64,000 bases of DNA, taken from Adenanthera pavonina (lineage: Eukaryota > Streptophyta > Magnoliopsida > Fabales > Fabaceae). The stretch lies in assembly GCA_026686845.1 (NCBI GenBank), contig JAIVEN010000024.1, forward strand, positions 11,891,501 through 11,955,500. The letters run 5' to 3'. Shown here one piece after another: positions 24,726 to 36,207 of the stretch; position 1 is the first letter of the stretch, and each line of letters opens with the position of its first letter. Below the pieces are notes generated by a model. That model did not search any database. It saw only the letters and a program-made list of their open reading frames with translations, and was not told the DNA's origin. The position numbers and the translations under genes are program-made.

Positions 24726-25558
24726 TTAAATCAAGTCACATTCTAGTGTTTGGCCAAACTTTAATTTACAATAATCAACCACAATTGAATCAAAATAGTC
24801 CACCTTCATTTTTTCCAGCTTATCAAAAAACAAAAATAGCCCACCTTCAGGATTATTAATGAGAATAAAGGCAGCCACACAAGAGAACCTCAATAGAGGC
24901 ACACCAGAGAAAGTCCAAACAGACAAATTGAACGCATTTTCCATTCCCATTAAAATTGAATCAAATTGACATTTAGTGTGTATTTGAGAGTTTTGTCGCC
25001 GGCGGCCCGGATTCACCGGAGATGTCGCTAGAAAATTGAAGAAAGTAAAGAATCTAAGATTTGAGGCACAAAATCAAAGAGGGCAAAACACAGATTTGAA
25101 ATTGTGTTTGGCGAAGAACACATATCTAGCGAAGGTGGTGGCACTGGTGGTCTCGAGTTTGAAGAATCTCAGCTTGGTGATGGATAAACTGTAGATGTGG
25201 TTGTAGGTGTGGGTGATTTCTTCACCGGCTTTCTTGGTAGCAGCGTCGAATTAGGGACCCAAGAAGATAGTGCGCTAGAATTGGTGAAGGATTAGCTTGA
25301 GAAGGGCATCGGTGTCGGAAGAAGAAGAGAGGGAAGAAAAGGTAGGGTCGACAAGCGGCCATTTCTCGCCTATAGGAAAGGAAGTGTGAGGAAGAGAAGA
25401 AGGAAATAGAGAGAGAAAATACGGAAGAGGAGGGTGGAGAAGGATAGATATGAGAGGATAAAGAAGGAAGGTTTGGGTGGGGAGGGTGGGACAGGTGTGC
25501 AGCAGAAAATGAGATCTAGAAGGATGATGAGGCCACCACTGCCGAGGGGAGCTTTTCA
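24726..25558 (-). pseudogene. Gene-like minus-strand fragment, function unknown
   Basis: On the minus strand from 25558 a frame of balanced base composition runs with only two stops (near 25276 and 25253) before ending at 25076. Its C-terminal part, containing FDAATKKAGEEI and TTFARYVFFAKHNF, looks like a real amphipathic protein segment rather than random translation. The N-terminal part is proline/serine-rich. A further open frame of 96 codons (24726-25016) follows on the same strand. I do not recognise the family. GC content is clearly higher than in the flanks, and a ~144-bp tandem array begins about 100 bases upstream, so this may be a captured or decayed gene. Confidence 0.35.
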
Positions 25559-25659
25559 TCGAAAATTCACTAGTTGGAGGACGAGACTTTTTAACTTGAA
25601 AAATAAATTTTCGTTAAAATTTATGAAGGATAGTTTAACCTTTTTTTTCTCTGTTTTAT

Positions 25660-26620
25660 AATCTTAATATGAAAATTAATAAGATGAAGCCTAAATTTAA
25701 TAGGATGGATTTGAGCTTTTTTGATATCTTTTGAGTTGAAAAAATTACAATATGTTATTGAAATTTTACAAGAGGAAGCTGAAATGTTTTTGTTTTGTGA
25801 TTTACAACTGATATAAAAATTAAAATTTAATAAGGTGGACTTGTATTTTCTTTAGATCTCGAGTTGAAAAAAGTGAAAATTTACAAGAGGGAGCTGCAAT
25901 TTCTTTTATTTATTAATTTGCAATCCTGATGTAAAAATTAACAAGATGGAGCTTAAATTTAGTAAGATGGACCCAAACTGTTTTGAGATTTCTTTAGTTG
26001 AAAAAATTATAACATGGCAGTGAAAATTCACATAGGGAGCTGAGATTTTTTTTGTTCCCTAATCTTCAATCCTGATGTGAAAATTAACAAGATAGAATTG
26101 AAATTTAACAAGGTGCACCTGAACTTTTTTAAGATCTCCTAAGTTAAAAAATCACAACATGTCAATGAAAATTTACAATGTGGAGCTGAAATTTTTTTTG
26201 TTCTGTAATTTACAACCATGATGTGAAATTTAACAAGATGAAGCTGAAATTTAAAAATGTGAACTTGAACTTTTTTGAGATCTCTTGAGTTGAAAAAATT
26301 ACATGTTAGTGAAAATTTACAAGAGGGAGTTGAAATTTTTTTGCTCTATGATTTACAACCCTGATATGAAAATATACAAGATAAAGCTAAAATTTAGTAA
26401 AGTGGATTTGAACCTTTTTTTAGATCCCCTGAGTTGAAAAAATTACATGACAGTGAAAATTCACAAGAGGGAGCTAAAATTTTTTTGTTCCTTGATTTAC
26501 AATTTTAATGTAAAAATTTACAAAATGGAGTTGAAATTTAACAAAGTAGACCTGAACTTTTTTGAAATCTCTTGAGTGAAAAATATTACAACATATCAAT
26601 GAAAATTTACAAGAGGGAGT
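25660..26620. repeat. ~144-bp tandem repeat array (about 6.6 units)
   Basis: The motif AACAAGATGGAGCTGAAATT, or close variants, recurs near 25670, 25935, 26078, 26224, 26366 and 26511, giving a period of 142-146 bases. Each unit also holds TTTTGAGATCTCTTGAGTTG and ACAAGAGGGAGCTGAAATTT. Units are diverged, so the array is old. It ends exactly at the solo LTR inserted at 26621. Confidence 0.8.
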
Positions 26621-27797
26621 TGATGAGAGACCTGCTTGTAACCTATTCAAAGAACCTTCTACAATCTGTTTGTCACCCCGGGATCAGCTAGAATCAAGCA
26701 CAAAGCCATTGATAGCAAGAAGATTGAAGAACACAAATTGGAAATTATGAAATGCACGATTTCATTGAATTCGATATATCTCACAAATGAAAACTTGGGT
26801 TTCAATGCTTCTAAAATGAGATGAAAGCTGAGATTCTAAGCTATAAGATTGACTCATAAATAGTCCAAAAACTAGCACAAAAAGAGGTTGAAACTAATGC
26901 TGAAATTCAAGCACATCTAGATAACAACAATGAAGAAAAATAAATAAAGATAAAAGGGATAAGTGTTGGTCAATGGGATAAGACTCTTAGAGAACCTGTC
27001 TCTTAGAACCCTGGCCTTGGGATGTCACAAAGGAAGACCACTTCTTTGATAAGTCAAAATTCTCTTAAGAATAGAAGAGATATAAGAGAAAACTCACAAT
27101 AAAGAACCTAAGTTCTGAAAAATTTATTCTCAATAATCTTGCTGAAAAACATTTACAAAATATGGCCCTAAATAGGCAATGTAAAATCTAATCTAATGAG
27201 CCTATGAAATCTAATTAATTTGGATTCAAGTAATCCTAATGGGATTGGGATACTTTGAACTCAAATAACACACCTAATGGACTTAGGAAACTAATAAAAT
27301 AAAGCCCAAAAACAAAATAAAAATTGAAAAGAAAATAATAAAAATAATACATAAACCCTTATAAACATGCCAACACATTAATGAAATCATATGTTTGGCA
27401 TATGACATGCTTATTTATAAGGTGGGCTATTAAAAAGACTACTAATTAACCAATTGGGCTTTATTAATTAACATAGTTCAGCCCATAATTAATAAAAATA
27501 AAATTAAAATAAATTAAGCCCAATAATACTTAAGTCACATGTTATTTTAGTGAAGCATATGGTCTTTTAAGGTGGCTCCTCCAATTGGACTCTTCTTAGA
27601 CTTGGATCTGGAACTTGTAATAAGAAGAACTTCTTTATGCCATTTGAGTTCTTTGGACTATAAACTTAGTCAAATATATAGGCTCCAAATTATGTAGCTA
27701 TTGGATCACTCTCACTTTAATTATTGGGCCACATATGCCTTGCCATGGATATCTATCAAGCTCTCCTTTTGAATCAAGCCTCAAGCCTCCTTTATCA
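26621..27797 (-). mobile_element. Solo LTR, gypsy-type, 1,177 bp
   Basis: The segment begins TGATGAGAGACC and ends CTTTATCA, flanked by a perfect 5-bp duplication GGAGT (26616-26620 and 27798-27802). Its left half shares, in order, blocks with the LTR family at 12680, 14535 and 44179 (AAGAACCTTCT, then a GAACCTGTCTCTTAGAA-like block, then TTGATAAGTC). No internal region is present. Confidence 0.82.
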
Positions 27798-27931
27798 GGA
27801 GTCGACACCTTTGGCAAACTTTTTGGCGTGTTTTTTGGCGAACACCACAGTCATTGATGAGTTTTTTGACAACATCTCTAGCGAACCTCCTGGCCACTGG
27901 TGACACCACCAGTGAACTTTCTGGTGAGTTC

Positions 27932-29577
27932 TGTTAATTTAGATGGTTTTGATGATTCTAAACAATAATGAGTTTGGAAATCCAATATCAAAGGAACACA
28001 AGTAAAATGAAGAACAAAGTTGGAGTTTTTAAAGATTGAAGAGTTGTTTCATTAATTTTAGGAATTCATTTTGTAAAAGAAGGTAGTTAAGCTTTAAATT
28101 TTACTTCACCCAATATTAAATGAGATATCTATTTGAATGATTAATGATCAAATCATGATTTCAAAATGGTTTTCATGAAAAGAGCTACCTTATGAGGATA
28201 AAGTCTTAATTTCAAAGATGTTTCTAAGTGTTCACCTTGTTTTCTTAAAGTGTTTTACCTTATGCACATAACCATTGAAGGTTATGAGGATAAAGACTTA
28301 ATCTCAAAGCTTTTCCAAGTGTCCTTTTTTTTATTTCATGAAAAGGGGTTGAGGTTATCTGTATAACATAGCTATGCACTATGTACTCAAGTCTGTCCCG
28401 GTGGTTATCCTCATAAGGTGGGTACCTTATTCGCATAAGGGAGTGAACAGTGAATGCCAATTGTACTGTGCAGCCCATTATTCGCATAACCTAAGGAGGT
28501 TATTTGCATAATGTGTGTTACAGAGCACTTGGACTCTTCTCTGTTAATAGGTTATCCGCATAACCTAAGGAAGTTATTCGCATAACCTATGTTTCAGCGC
28601 CCTTGGACTTTCATCGGTTAAATAGGTTATCCGCATAACCTATGTTACAGAACTCATGATCCTTCTTCAACAAAATGGGTTATTTGCATAACCTTGGGAG
28701 GTTATCTTAATAACCTAAGTTTTACAAAAACTTAGTTTGAGAAAAACTTAACGTTATCCTAACAACTGAGTAGGTTTTCATGAAAATCTTCTTGAGCTAA
28801 AACTTAGTCATTCTGGATAAATGTTATCCACATAACCTAGCCAGGTTATGCACATAATGAAAGGTCTTCATTGAAAACAAGAGCCAATGGTCACCCAACC
28901 TAAGGAGGTTATCCGTATAACCTTTGTCAGATACATTTAATGCGGTAGGTGAACGGCTATTTTCTAAGAGTAATGGCTATTCCTTGTTTCCAATGGATAG
29001 TTTTGCTCTAAAACTGTAAATAAGACCTCATTTAAGTTTTTGGGTAATGAGGAAAAACATATAAACACCAAAACTCTGCAGAATTAATTACTGATTTATT
29101 CAAAACTTACCTACTCTCTATTTAGCTCATTATTTGTACTTAAACTGTCATATCTACCCTTTTGAGAGAGAGTTTTCATACTGTGATCTATACACTCCTA
29201 CACACTTTTAGATAGTACTTAGTATGAGAATACACTGAGAGAGTTGTTCTTACTCTTGAGTGAGAAGAGTGAGAGAGTCTTGGTCAGCTCAAGGTCTGAG
29301 CTAGGTTGTACTACGGTTTTTCCAAGAACCCATTCAAATCTTGCAAAGGATAGTAGAGAAATCTCAAGTGGTGGCTTGAGGACTGGACGTAGGTTAAGTG
29401 AAGTAAATTGAACAAGGATAAATCACTGTGTCATCTTCTCATTTACTTTACAATTGCTTTTTATTTCTTATACTCTATTTTTCAGTAATCTTTTATTACC
29501 ACTGCTACATTTCATTTTCATAGAAAAATCTAAACTTCCTAATTTACCCCCATCTTGAGAAGCCAGCTAAACTAACA
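27932..29577 (+). repeat. 5' LTR of the SIRE-type element
   Basis: It runs from TGTTAATTTAG to GAACTAACA-type sequence. An array of near-palindromes (28190-28930) lies upstream of a weak TATA-like CTGTAAATAAGACC near 29013. It is followed within three bases by the primer-binding site. Confidence 0.85.
28190..28930. repeat. Array of GGTTATCCGCATAACC near-palindromes
   Basis: About a dozen copies of (A)GGTTATNNNNATAACC(T), many joined in pairs by TAAGGA, occur from about 28255 to 28920. Variants include TTATTCGCATAACC and GGTTATTTGCATAACC. The homologous part of the 3' LTR (35290-35540) retains several. Confidence 0.85.
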
Positions 29578-29579
29578 AG

Positions 29580-29591
29580 TTATATTAGAGC
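29580..29591 (+). promoter_or_regulatory. Primer-binding site, mutated
   Basis: TTATATTAGAGC corresponds to TGGTATCAGAGC (initiator tRNA-Met) with three changes. It lies two bases after the 5' LTR. Confidence 0.7.
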
Positions 29592-29632
29592 TCGGACTCC
29601 CAGTTAAAGGATCTAAAAATTTAGGAGACTAC

Positions 29633-31416
29633 ATGTTTGGCTTTGGTGAAGGCATTCTTCCAGAAGGAAACAACATTAACAAACCTCCTGGTTTCAGTGT
29701 AGAGCATTATGGATACTGGAAGGTGAGGATGTAAATCTATCTTCAGTCCATTAACTTGGATATTTGGTCAGTCATCCAGAAGGGAAACTTCGTCCTGATG
29801 AAACTATAAGATGATTGGAAGCACAGAGAAAAACCTGAAGAGAAATGGAATGAGACGGATAAGAGAAGGGTCCTTCTCAACTATAAAGCTAAGCACTGCT
29901 TAGTCAATGCCCTCAACCAAGATGAATTCTACAGGGTGTCCCAATGTACAATAGTCAAAGGTATGTGAGACACTTTGGAGATTGCTCATGAAGGAACAAC
30001 CGAGGTGAGAGAAAATAAATTGAATACGTGTATAGGCGAATATGAAAGTTTCAAGATGAAGAAAGGTGAAAATATCAAAGATCTGTAGAAGAGATTCACA
30101 CTCATTGTGAATCAATTGGAGAGCCTTGGGAAGGAATACACTCAATCTGAAAAGGTTAGAAAAATCCTCAGAGCCTTGCCCATTGAATGGCAACCAAATG
30201 TGACAGCAATAGAAGAAACTAGAGTGGAATCCATGACATCCGTCACAACCCTCTTTGGAAGCCTGGAAGAATATGAAGGAAAGTTAAAAACCCTTAAAGA
30301 ATCTTCATCTTCTGACAAGAAGAAGAAAAGCCTGGCCCACAAAGTAGAGTCAGAAGATGATGATGATGATGATTTTGAAGAAGATGCTGAGCTAGATGAA
30401 AAAATAATGGCTATACAGGTGAGAAAATTTGGTAAAATGTATGGAAAGAAGAAATTCAAAAGATTTGCAAAGAAAGATAGAGTCACCAGCAGCAAGAAAG
30501 AGAGCAAAGAATCCATTATATGCTATGAATGCAAGAAACCTAGACATATCAAATGGGAATATCCTCTGTTGAGCAAAAAATAAGGAAAGGACAAGAAAGC
30601 TGACAAAGGGAAAAAGAAGAAAACCTTCGTATCTTCCATCTAGGGAGATAGTTTAGATGAAGAAGAAGCAGCAGAAGATAATGAAATTGCCAATCTATGC
30701 CTAATGGCTCAAGAGATTACAGAAAAGGAGAAGAATCAAAACTAAGATAGTGACAGCGATTCTGAGGTAAATAATTCTAAACCTTCCTACAATGAACTAC
30801 ATGATGCATTCAATGAATTGATGGCTGAATTTGTCATAGTATCTAAATAGTTGAGTCAAGCTAAAAAGAAAATACACAAGCTTGAAAGTGAATCTCATAC
30901 ATCTTGCACTGCTTCATAGTTTTCTTCTTCTTCCATCACTTCTGTGTCTCTATCTCATGCATTGAGTTGAGAGATAAGAATAGTTATCTCCACAAGACTC
31001 TAAATAAACTTACTAGAGGTGAGGACATGCTAAAAGTGATACTGGGAAATCAAGTTGTAAGTAAAAAAAAAGGATATGACCCATGTTCGGTCAAAGAGAA
31101 ACTGAAAAACAAGAAACAGAATCTTTACCTGAGAAACTTTGTGCATGCTAATAACATTAAACCAACTCAAAATATAGAGTCATTTTCAGCCCCTAGAAAT
31201 CAAAGGGACAGATACAATCGTCATTATTTCAAACATGCATCTCTTTCGTCTAGCCCTTTCTCCACCTGCCACTTCTATAACAAGAAAAGTCATATGTCCT
31301 CCGCCTGCATATATAGGAAGGAAGGAAATGACAATGGAATGAAATGGGTTCCCAAGGATTCCTCTACTAACAAGAAAGGACCTAAGCAAATATGGGTACT
31401 TAAAACAAAGAACTGA
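29633..31416 (+). pseudogene. SIRE-type Gag relic
   Basis: The first ATG (29633) opens MFGFGEGILPEGNN, then a WKVRM block and IYLQSINLDIWSVI, the N-terminus typical of SIRE-lineage Gag. The middle part at 30107-30583 is open for 158 codons. It contains an acidic run and a zinc knuckle CYECKKPRHIKWEY, in which the fourth ligand Cys has become Tyr. A second knuckle, CHFYNKKSHMSSAC (near 31270), has its second Cys replaced by Tyr. Stops near 29743, 29809 and 30087 break the N-terminal half, and others break the linker at 30640-31020. In active elements this protein forms the virus-like particle. It precedes pol directly. Confidence 0.8.
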
Positions 31417-31424
31417 AATTTGTT

Positions 31425-34400
31425 TTGAAGGTGTCTCTTATGGCAAAGCAAACCAACAAATGGTATATGGATAGTGCCTGTTCTAGACACATGATTGGAG
31501 ATAAAGAAAAATTTATTATGCTGAGAGATAAGAAAGGAGGAAATGTTACTTTCGGTGGTGACCAGTCCAGCAAGATAGTTGGGATTGGAATTGTTGGTAG
31601 ACCCAGAAACATCAACTGAAGAAGTTCTATTCATGATAGGACTCAATCACAACTTGTTGAGTGTGAGCCAAACCTGTGATAGAGGCAATTGGGTTTTGTT
31701 TGATTCTAACTACTATCTAGTCATCAAAAAGAGTGACCGCAAAGTTATTCTCAAAGCAGAAAGAGATTGTAACTGTTACACTATTGATGTAGATGAATTA
31801 TCTGTTGTAAACTCAGTGTGTTTAATAAGTGAAAATGATAATAGTTGGCTATAGCATAGGAGATTAGCACATGTTAGCATACATCAATTGAACAAACTCA
31901 TTAAAAATAACCTTGTTCTTGGATTACCCATCATGAAGTTTAAAAAACATAGAGAATGTGATGCTTGTCTTAAAGGAAAACAAACAAAGTCCTCATTCGA
32001 AACAAAAAATATTGTCTCTACAATTAAACCACTGCAATTACTTCACATGGATTTGATAGGTCCTAATCGAACTAAGAGTATTGGTGGTAATCTGTATGTA
32101 CTTGTTGTAGTAGATAATTATTCTAGATTCACTTGGATAATGTTCCTTCCCTTTAAAGATGAAACATATGATGCTTTTCTAATCTTAGCTAAGAAAATCC
32201 AAAATGAGAAAGGTTGCTCTATTGTATATATTAGAACATATCATGGTGGAGAATTTGAAAATGTCAAATTTGCTTACTACTGCAATGAGAATGGAGTAGA
32301 GCACAACTTTTCAGCTCCTAGAACCTCAACAAAATGGATGTGTGGAAAGAAAGAGTCAAGTACTGGAAGAAATGGCGTGTGCTATGCTAAATGAAAAGGG
32401 GCTGCCTAAGCAATTTTGGGCTGATGCAGTGAGCATAACATGCTACTTGATGAATAGAGCATACATCAGACCCATACTAGGCAAGACTCTATATGAGCTG
32501 TACAAGGGAAAGAAGCCCAACCTCTCTTACCTTTATGTCTTTGGATGCACTTGCTATGTCCACAACAACAACAAAGACAATCTAGGTAAGTTTGATGCCA
32601 AATCAGATGAAGGTATATTTCTTGGCTACTCAAATAGAAGTAAAGCATATAGTGTATTCAATAAAAGGTTTGGAATTATAGAAGAATTTGTGCATGTTAT
32701 TTTTCTTGAAAATGAAACTGTGTCTAAGCATGCTAAAGATGAGGATGATCTAATTTTCAACTTTAAGAACTTGAATGTTTCTAAAGAAAATAAAACTGAA
32801 CCTCTTAAGATATCTGAATCCACTGATATAGAGGAAGATATTCAGGAGAAAGATAATGAATGTAAAATCAATGAAGAAGTGTCTCAAGAACTCTCTAGAG
32901 CTTAGAGATATCAAAGAAATCATCCAGTTGATCAAGTTATTGGGGATGTTCAAGAGAAAGTTAAAACCAGAAGACAACTTAGAGATCAAGTGAATAATTG
33001 TGCATTTATTTCTCAAATTGAACCTAAGTGTACTGAAGAAGGTTTAACAAATGAATATTGGATTCTAGCTTTGCAAGAAGAACTTAATCAGTTTGAAAGA
33101 AGTTAGGTTTAGGATTTAGTGCCTAAGCCAAAGAACCACCCTATTATTAGAACTAAATGGTTTTTTAAGAATAAACTTAATGAATCTAGAACAATAATAA
33201 GGAATAAAGCTAAACTAGTAGCTAAAGGATATAATTAGGAGGAAGGCATTGATTATGAGGAAACATTTACTCCAGTTGCAAGATTGGAGACAATAAAGAA
33301 TCTCTTAGCCTATGCCTGCATAAAATATATTGTGTTGTATCAAATGGATATGAAAAGTGTTTTTTTGAATGGATATATCATGGAAGAAGTTTATATTGAT
33401 CAACCTCCAGGTTTTGAGGACCCAACTAATCCAAATCATGTATATAAACTGAAGAAAGCTCTATATGGCTTAAAACAGACACCTACAGCATGGTATGAGA
33501 GACTGAGTAATTTTCTGATTGAAAAAAGGTTTAATAGGGGAAAAGTTGATACAACCTTGTTTACTAAAAGAGAAAATAAAGATTTTCTTATTATACAAAT
33601 TTATGTTGATGACATTATATTTAGTGCTACTAATGAGTCTTTGTATAAGAACTTTTCTAAGCTAATGCAGATTGAATTTGAGATGTCAATGATAGGTGAG
33701 TTGAACTTCTTCCTTGGATTGCAAATCAAACAATGTGATGATGGCATTTTCCTCAATCAATCAAAATATTTCAAGGAGTTGCTGAAGAAGTTTGAATAGA
33801 ATGTTGCAAACCTATGAGAACTCCTATAACCTCTGCAACTAAGCTTGACATGGATAAAGAAGGAAAACTTTTTGATATAACTCAATATAGGAGAATGATT
33901 GGTTTCTTGCTGTATTTGACTACAAGCAGGCCTAACATCATGTTCAGTGTATGCATATGTGTTAGGTTCTAATTATGTTTCAAAGAGTCTCATGCAACAG
34001 CTGTGAAGAGGATTTTTAGATATTTGCTGGGAACATTACAGATAGGACTTTGGTATCCAAAAGGTAATGAAAAAGAGCTCATAAGTTACACATATACTAA
34101 TTTTTCTGGATCCAAATAGAGTGATTCAGCCTCACTACGCCTTCGGCCCTCCTAGATTTGCCTTCAGAATGCTCTCCCTTAGCTCCAGAGGATTTGGAAT
34201 AAATCTTCTAGGGCTCAGAATCGTGATCGCCCTCCTTTTTTTTTCTTTCCAAATTTATATATATATATATATCCTTCGTACGACCCTCACCGAACAATGA
34301 TTTAAAATTCGTTTAAAAATCCTTCACCCGGCACCATGTCATGCTATTTTTGTCCATCCGGCACCGGGTGAACAATTTTGAATTGCTTCTCCGTCATCCA

Positions 34401-35235
34401 CCCGGCGCCGGGTGGATTAATGTTTTGGTTGACTCGGTGCTGAGCCAACTCGAAATTCTGGAGCCTCACGCCTCCTCACCCGCGGCCGGGTGAGAGTGAT
34501 AAATGTGAACCGTATGGATTTTCTGTGTCTTCTTATCTTCTTCTTTCCCTCTAAAATCCCCATTTATCCTTCAATTTTTCCTGAGATGCAAATATATCTC
34601 AATTTAAATAGAATCATGTAATTTTAACATCAAAACTTAATATTTTTCAAGCAAAATAATATCAAATGTGGGTATTTTATAGGTATAAAATAGACAAATC
34701 AAATCCCCCCACACTTGAACTTTTGCTTGTCCTCAAGCAAACACTAAGCATAAGATCAAACAATTTTTCTACATAAAATTCACATCCACCTATTTTCAAA
34801 TTTTAAGGACAATATACTACCTATCCAGTCAAAGAGTATAATGTATAAATGAAATACTAAGCTCAATATCCAGCCAATAGTGTAGCTCTCTCTACAGCAG
34901 AAGCTAAGTATATTGCTGTAGGTAGTTGTTGTGCACAAGTTCTTTGGATGAAGCAGTAGCTAGAAGATCTTGAGATTGAAATGAAGGAAATCCCAATAAG
35001 ATATGATAATGAAAGTGCCATCAACATCACAAAGAATTATGTTATGTATTCAAGGACAAAACACATTGAAGTAAGACATCACTTCATAAGAGATCATGTT
35101 TTGAAAGGGGATGTTAAGTTGGAGATTGTCCCTACTGAAGATCAGCTTGCAGATATTCTAACAAAGCTGCTTGCAGAAGATAGATATGGTAAAATCAAAA
35201 GAGAATTAGGAATGGTAAATCCCAATGAGTTATAG
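31425..35235 (+). pseudogene. Copia pol relic: protease, integrase, RT, RNase H
   Basis: The protease starts near 31455 with WYMDSACSRHM (catalytic Asp in DSA). The integrase zinc region (HRRLAH...CDACLKGKQ) is near 31855-31985. The integrase core has HMDLIGP but RTYHGGEFEN, so the second catalytic Asp is Tyr. A frameshift near 32330 removes the block with the catalytic Glu. The C-terminal integrase and linker are open at 32342-32905. The RT contains QMDMKSVFLNG and YVDDI (33284-33799, open for 171 codons). RNase H is split: its N-terminal part ends near 34121 and it resumes at 34873 with STAEAKYIAVG, then reads to 35235. At least five further stops occur. It belongs to the element at 27932-36202. 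Confidence 0.88.
34122..34872. mobile_element. ~750-bp insertion/replacement in RNase H, unclassified
   Basis: Pol homology stops at about 34121 and resumes at 34873, with roughly 30 codons of RNase H missing, so this is a replacement rather than a clean insertion. CAGCC occurs at both breakpoints. The insert is GC-richer on the left and contains three near-palindromes of CACCCGGCGCCGGGTG type (34340-34490). A stretch CCCCCCACACTTGAACTTTT follows near 34706. It has no coding frame. Confidence 0.6.
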
Positions 35236-35254
35236 GTATTTTCTAAAATCTCTG

Positions 35255-36202
35255 GTGTTACAGAAGTCATGATCCTTCTTCAGCAAAATGGGTTATCTGC
35301 ATAACGTTGGGAGGTTATCCTGATAACCTATGTTTTACAAAAACTCAATTTGAGAAAAACTTAACGTTATCCTAATAACTGAGTAGGTTTTCATGAAAAT
35401 GTTCTTGAGCTAAAACTTAGTAATTATGGATAAACATTATCTGTATAACCCAGCTAGGTTATCCATATAATGAAAGGTTTACGTTGAAAACAAGAGCCAA
35501 TGGTCACCTGTTATTCGTATAATATAAGGAGGTTATTCATATAATTTCTGTCAAATACATTTAATGCGATAGGTGAACGGCTATTTTTCTAAGAGTAATG
35601 GCTATTCCTTGTTTCTAATAAATAGTTTTGTTCTAAAACTATAAATAAGACCTCATTTTAGTTGTTGGGTAATAAGGAAAAACATATAAACATCAAAACT
35701 CTGCAGAATTGATTACTAATTTATTCAAAGTTTACCTAGCTTCTGTTTAGCTCATTATTTGTACTTAAACTGTCATATCCACTCTTTTGAGAGAGAGTTT
35801 TCATACTGTGATCTATACACTCCTACACATTTTTAGATAGTACTTAGTGTGAGAATACACTAAGAGAGTTGTTCTTACTCTTGAGTGAGAAGAGTGAGAG
35901 AGTCTTGGTCAGCTCAAGGTCTGAGCTAGGTTGTACTACGGTTTTTGCAAGAACCCATTCAAATCTTGCAAAGAATAGTAGAGAAATCTCAAGTGGTGGC
36001 TTGATGACTCGACATAGGTCAAGTGGAGTAGACCGAATCTAGATAAATCATTGTGTCATCTTCTCATTTACTTTCCAATTGCTCTTTATTTCTTCTACCC
36101 CATTTTTTAGTAATCTTTTATTACCACTGCTATATTTCATTTTCGCAGGAAAATCTAAACTTCCCAATTCACCCCCCTTTTGGGAAGCCAACTGAACTAA
36201 CA
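35255..36202 (+). repeat. 3' LTR of the SIRE-type element, 5'-truncated
   Basis: It aligns to 5' LTR positions from about 28640 to 29577, with the first ~700 bases missing. It ends GGGAAGCCAACTGAACTAAC-A at 36202. Confidence 0.85.
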
Positions 36203-36207
36203 AGTTT

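Larger units (their letters stand above)
27932..36202 (+). mobile_element. SIRE/Maximus-type copia element, two LTRs, defective
   Basis: The 5' LTR is 27932-29577, the internal region 29578-35254 and the truncated 3' LTR about 35255-36202. The flanks are AGTTC (27927-27931) and AGTTT (36203-36207), a 5-bp duplication with one mismatch. Domain order is gag, protease, integrase, reverse transcriptase, RNase H, so this is Ty1/copia. The LTR end CCCAATTCACCCCCC is typical of the SIRE lineage. The env-like region, polypurine tract and first ~700 bases of the 3' LTR are deleted. The paired LTR parts differ at under about one base in ten by eye. Multiple stops and a 750-bp insertion in RNase H make it non-autonomous. 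Confidence 0.88.

Noticed and set aside
28190..28930. CRISPR-like array (short repeats with spacers)
   Set aside because: Plant nuclear context, irregular spacing and location inside an LTR; these are diverged palindromes, not direct repeats with unique spacers.
30142..30516. 124-codon minus-strand frame
   Set aside because: Antisense shadow of the retrotransposon Gag acidic region on the plus strand.
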